NCBI GenBank assembly: GCA_003427395.1
Contig: BFEA01000411.1
Coordinates: 1,273,119 to 1,305,326 of the forward strand
Reading direction: 5' to 3'
Length of the DNA: 32,208 bases
From: Chara braunii
Taxonomy: Eukaryota > Streptophyta > Charophyceae > Charales > Characeae
Made by a program: the position numbers and the translations under genes
Notes under the pieces: generated by a model
Told to the model about the DNA's origin: nothing
What the model saw: only the letters and a program-made list of their open reading frames with translations
The model's database searches: none
In this document: positions 30,403 to 32,208 of the stretch, one piece after another
Layout of the letters: each line of letters starts with the position of its first letter
Numbering within the stretch: the first letter of the stretch is position 1

Positions 30403-30500
30403 CCGAGTTTCAATTGTATTTGAAACTCGGGCCCTGACTAAACTGCAAAAACCGAGTTTCAAATGCATTTCGAAACTCTAACCCTGACTGTGTCGTAGTT
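30403..30500. repeat. Tandem pair of 49-bp hairpin units
   Basis: The first unit holds CCGAGTTTCAA and TTGAAACTCGG around a 6-nt loop (30403-30430). The second, 49 bp on, holds GAGTTTC and GAAACTC around AAATGCATTT (30454-30478). Each is followed by a CCCTGACT block, so the whole unit is duplicated and the hairpin is kept in both. Confidence 0.75.
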
Positions 30501-30740
30501 TTCTCTTTCCCATTTCATACCGGGCCATACATACGAACTATCCCAAACTCCACATGACACTTTTATGGACCGCATAATTGAAGAAAAAACAGACGTATTC
30601 CCTCCGCCACACAAATCTCCTGAAAGCATCCCAATGCATGTTCACTGTCCCGTGGTGCCACTGCCCACTTTGAAGAAGTTCAACAGGGTTCAAGGACTCT
30701 CTCCTTTGCACCTTGCCCCTGTTTCCTCCGAGGCTGCCAA

Positions 30741-30957
30741 CCCTCCCGAACGACCACCGACGTTGAAAGTTGCATCTACGTTGAAGGTCTGAAGGGCATC
30801 CCTGACGGGCTGCGAACTACGGGCTGTGCACCCATGCTCTCACGGTAATGCCCCGCCCCTTGCTAAGCCCTCACCTCAAAATTGCCCACCCTCTCGAAGG
30901 ACCACCGACGTTCTCAAGGGCATAAAAAACGCAACCCTGACGGGGTGCGAACTTGGG
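30741..30957 (+). repeat. 148-bp tandem duplication
   Basis: ACCACCGACGTT with its flanks occurs at about 30752 and 30900. GGGCAT, CCCTGACGGG and TGCGAACT blocks follow each. The second copy has about a 10-base insertion. The region is GC-rich. Confidence 0.65.
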
Positions 30958-31304
30958 CCCCGGGCTCTCCTTGCCAAGCCTGGAGATGGGGGCGCCAACC
31001 TCAGGTCGGGTTTCTTTTTCATGGATTCTGCTGGGTCCGGCCGGGCCCAGGAGGCCGGTCCAGCTCGGTCCAGCTCGGTGCAGCTCTGGCAACCGGCAAT
31101 TTGGGCGATTCTGGAGCTGCCGGCCACTGGACGCGCCTGAGTCAACCGTAGCCTGCCATTCCCACGGCCAGCGCCTGCGGCCTCTGCAGGTCCCGAACGG
31201 GGTCTCCGACGCAGAAGGCAGCTCGCGGCAACGTTAGGGAGCTTACTGGTGAGCGCGCGGTGAGCGCCACACAGGGAGAGGGTTCTCAGCATCTTCGTCG
31301 CCAT
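30876..31304 (-). CDS. Open frame of 142 codons, unsupported
   Basis: The ATG start is followed by a basic, Ala/Ser/Arg-rich N-terminus that resembles an organelle transit peptide, then Pro/Arg/Ala-rich sequence. It overlaps the 148-bp duplication and a CCAGCTCGGT tandem (31060-31086). GC-rich DNA has few stop codons, so openness alone is weak evidence. No domain or splice site is seen. Confidence 0.2.
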   Translation of the reverse strand: MATKMLRTLSLCGAHRALTSKLPNVAASCLLRRRPRSGPAEAAGAGRGNGRLRLTQARPVAGSSRIAQIAGCQSCTELDRAGPASWARPDPAESMKKKPDLRLAPPSPGLARRARGPSSHPVRVAFFMPLRTSVVLREGGQF

Positions 31305-31700
31305 TCGTGTCGATCACCATCACCATCGCCATCGACGTCGAGGTGTACCGCTGTTGAATAAGAAGAGGACACGTGGCACAAAGAGAGGAGACTGCGGCGT
31401 GTCGTATGCTTGTGAATAACGGTCGCCAGCAGGTGTTTTTCAGCGACCGCTGACCGGTAATCGCGCTCGGCGACCAACGGGCTATGGACCGTCGCAGGGT
31501 TCTAAACTACGAGGCATGTTATTATTTATTAATCGAGCGGGACTACTAGCGGCTAAGCGAGGGGGGGCTTGATTGTACCACTTGACCCCTAGGGGTTCAA
31601 GTGGGCAAGGGTTACAGACTACCGTAGGTGACAGATTGCCGGAGTAGGGTGGCTTTTTCGTCACAGAAGAGGAACACAGGTACAAGGCCAAGGAATAACA
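31305..31700. other. Non-coding, near-perfect 27-nt palindrome
   Basis: CCACTTGACCCCT (31578-31590) and AGGGGTTCAAGTGG (31591-31604) pair with a single bulge. The right arm also looks like a Pol III B box, with an A-box-like TAGCGGCTAAG about 44 nt upstream, so a tRNA-like relic is possible. The rest shows nothing I recognise. Confidence 0.45.
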
Positions 31701-32208
31701 TCGACAGCTGTTGACTGCTGGAGTACCTGTAGCATAATATATTGATCAAGGCGGCAAGCAGCGGACACTCCACGTTGCAAATCCATCGTCAAGCAAGGGT
31801 TAATTGTGTGTTGCGGTGGTGTGAATAATCGTCAGCGTTTCACGATGGTAAGCTTTATGATATTGTGTGTTCAGGTGGCAGATCTGCGCTCCTCGAGTAG
31901 CGCTCAAACTGTCTGCTCGGCCCGCTCCTTTTTACTATTACTAGTTACTAGTATTTATTACGTCGCTTTCTGTCCACTCTGTTAAAAAACACAGGGAATT
32001 GGGGATTTGCGTGTTTGAAGGCGGTATGGTTGCGAGAGGTGTTCGGTATTTGGGAAATTCACTGTTTGCCAAATCATCTAGGGATCGATTCGCACTTGTT
32101 GCCCTTCTCACGCCCCCCCCTCCCCCCCCTTTCTAAAAGGAAAAAAAAAAGACAAACAACAGAAAAAGGATAAACAAAGTAAAAAAACGTTGCTCTCTCA
32201 GAATCAAA
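31701..32208. other. No gene recognised
   Basis: Mixed sequence. Two runs of C8 separated by T lie at about 32113-32129, followed by A-runs. On the minus strand these are G-tracts. Confidence 0.4.

Overview
This window looks like nuclear DNA from a repeat-rich eukaryote, most likely of the green lineage (land plant, streptophyte or green alga). I could not identify the species. The reasons are long microsatellites, foldback elements resembling MITEs, tRNA-derived SINE-like heads with Pol III A and B boxes, GT-AG splice signals with 68-80 nt introns, and a short TTTAGGG-like telomeric motif. There are no bacterial operons, ribosome binding sites, rRNA genes, foldable tRNA genes or CRISPR arrays. 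No protein here is one I recognise by family.

Layout. Positions 1-5.5 kb hold microsatellites, SINE-like pieces, an AT-rich foldback and a decayed coding-like tract (3124-4524). From 5.5 to 11.6 kb the DNA is AT-rich, with a degenerate satellite (7330-7890) and a tandem block with several repeated modules (8545-10200). From 12 to 19.5 kb there is a dimeric tRNA-like SINE, (GAA)n tracts, and a diverged segmental duplication (about 15.6-17.0 and 17.6-18.7 kb). That duplication carries a short minus-strand exon with a conserved splice donor, and the second copy holds a 164-bp element with 40-bp terminal inverted repeats. From 20.2 to 21.8 kb there is an unusual array of about 20 imperfect palindromes sharing a CTCCCG core. 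Part of it lies in a 0.65-kb inverted repeat with a further direct copy beside it. Positions 22-25.3 kb hold two copies of an interspersed repeat (a third is at 5.2 kb) and a 222-bp tandem repeat. The best protein-coding locus is on the minus strand at about 26.0-27.1 kb: a good 3' splice site, a mostly open frame of over 300 codons, and a spliced continuation. It has two in-frame TAA codons, so it may be a young pseudogene. Positions 27.4-32.2 kb hold several short tandem arrays, another terminal-inverted-repeat element and several hairpins.

The strongest candidate for something undescribed is the palindrome array. Different copies have different stem sequences, yet both arms still pair, which suggests that the hairpin or cruciform itself was maintained or repeatedly generated. 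All functions beyond this are inference.
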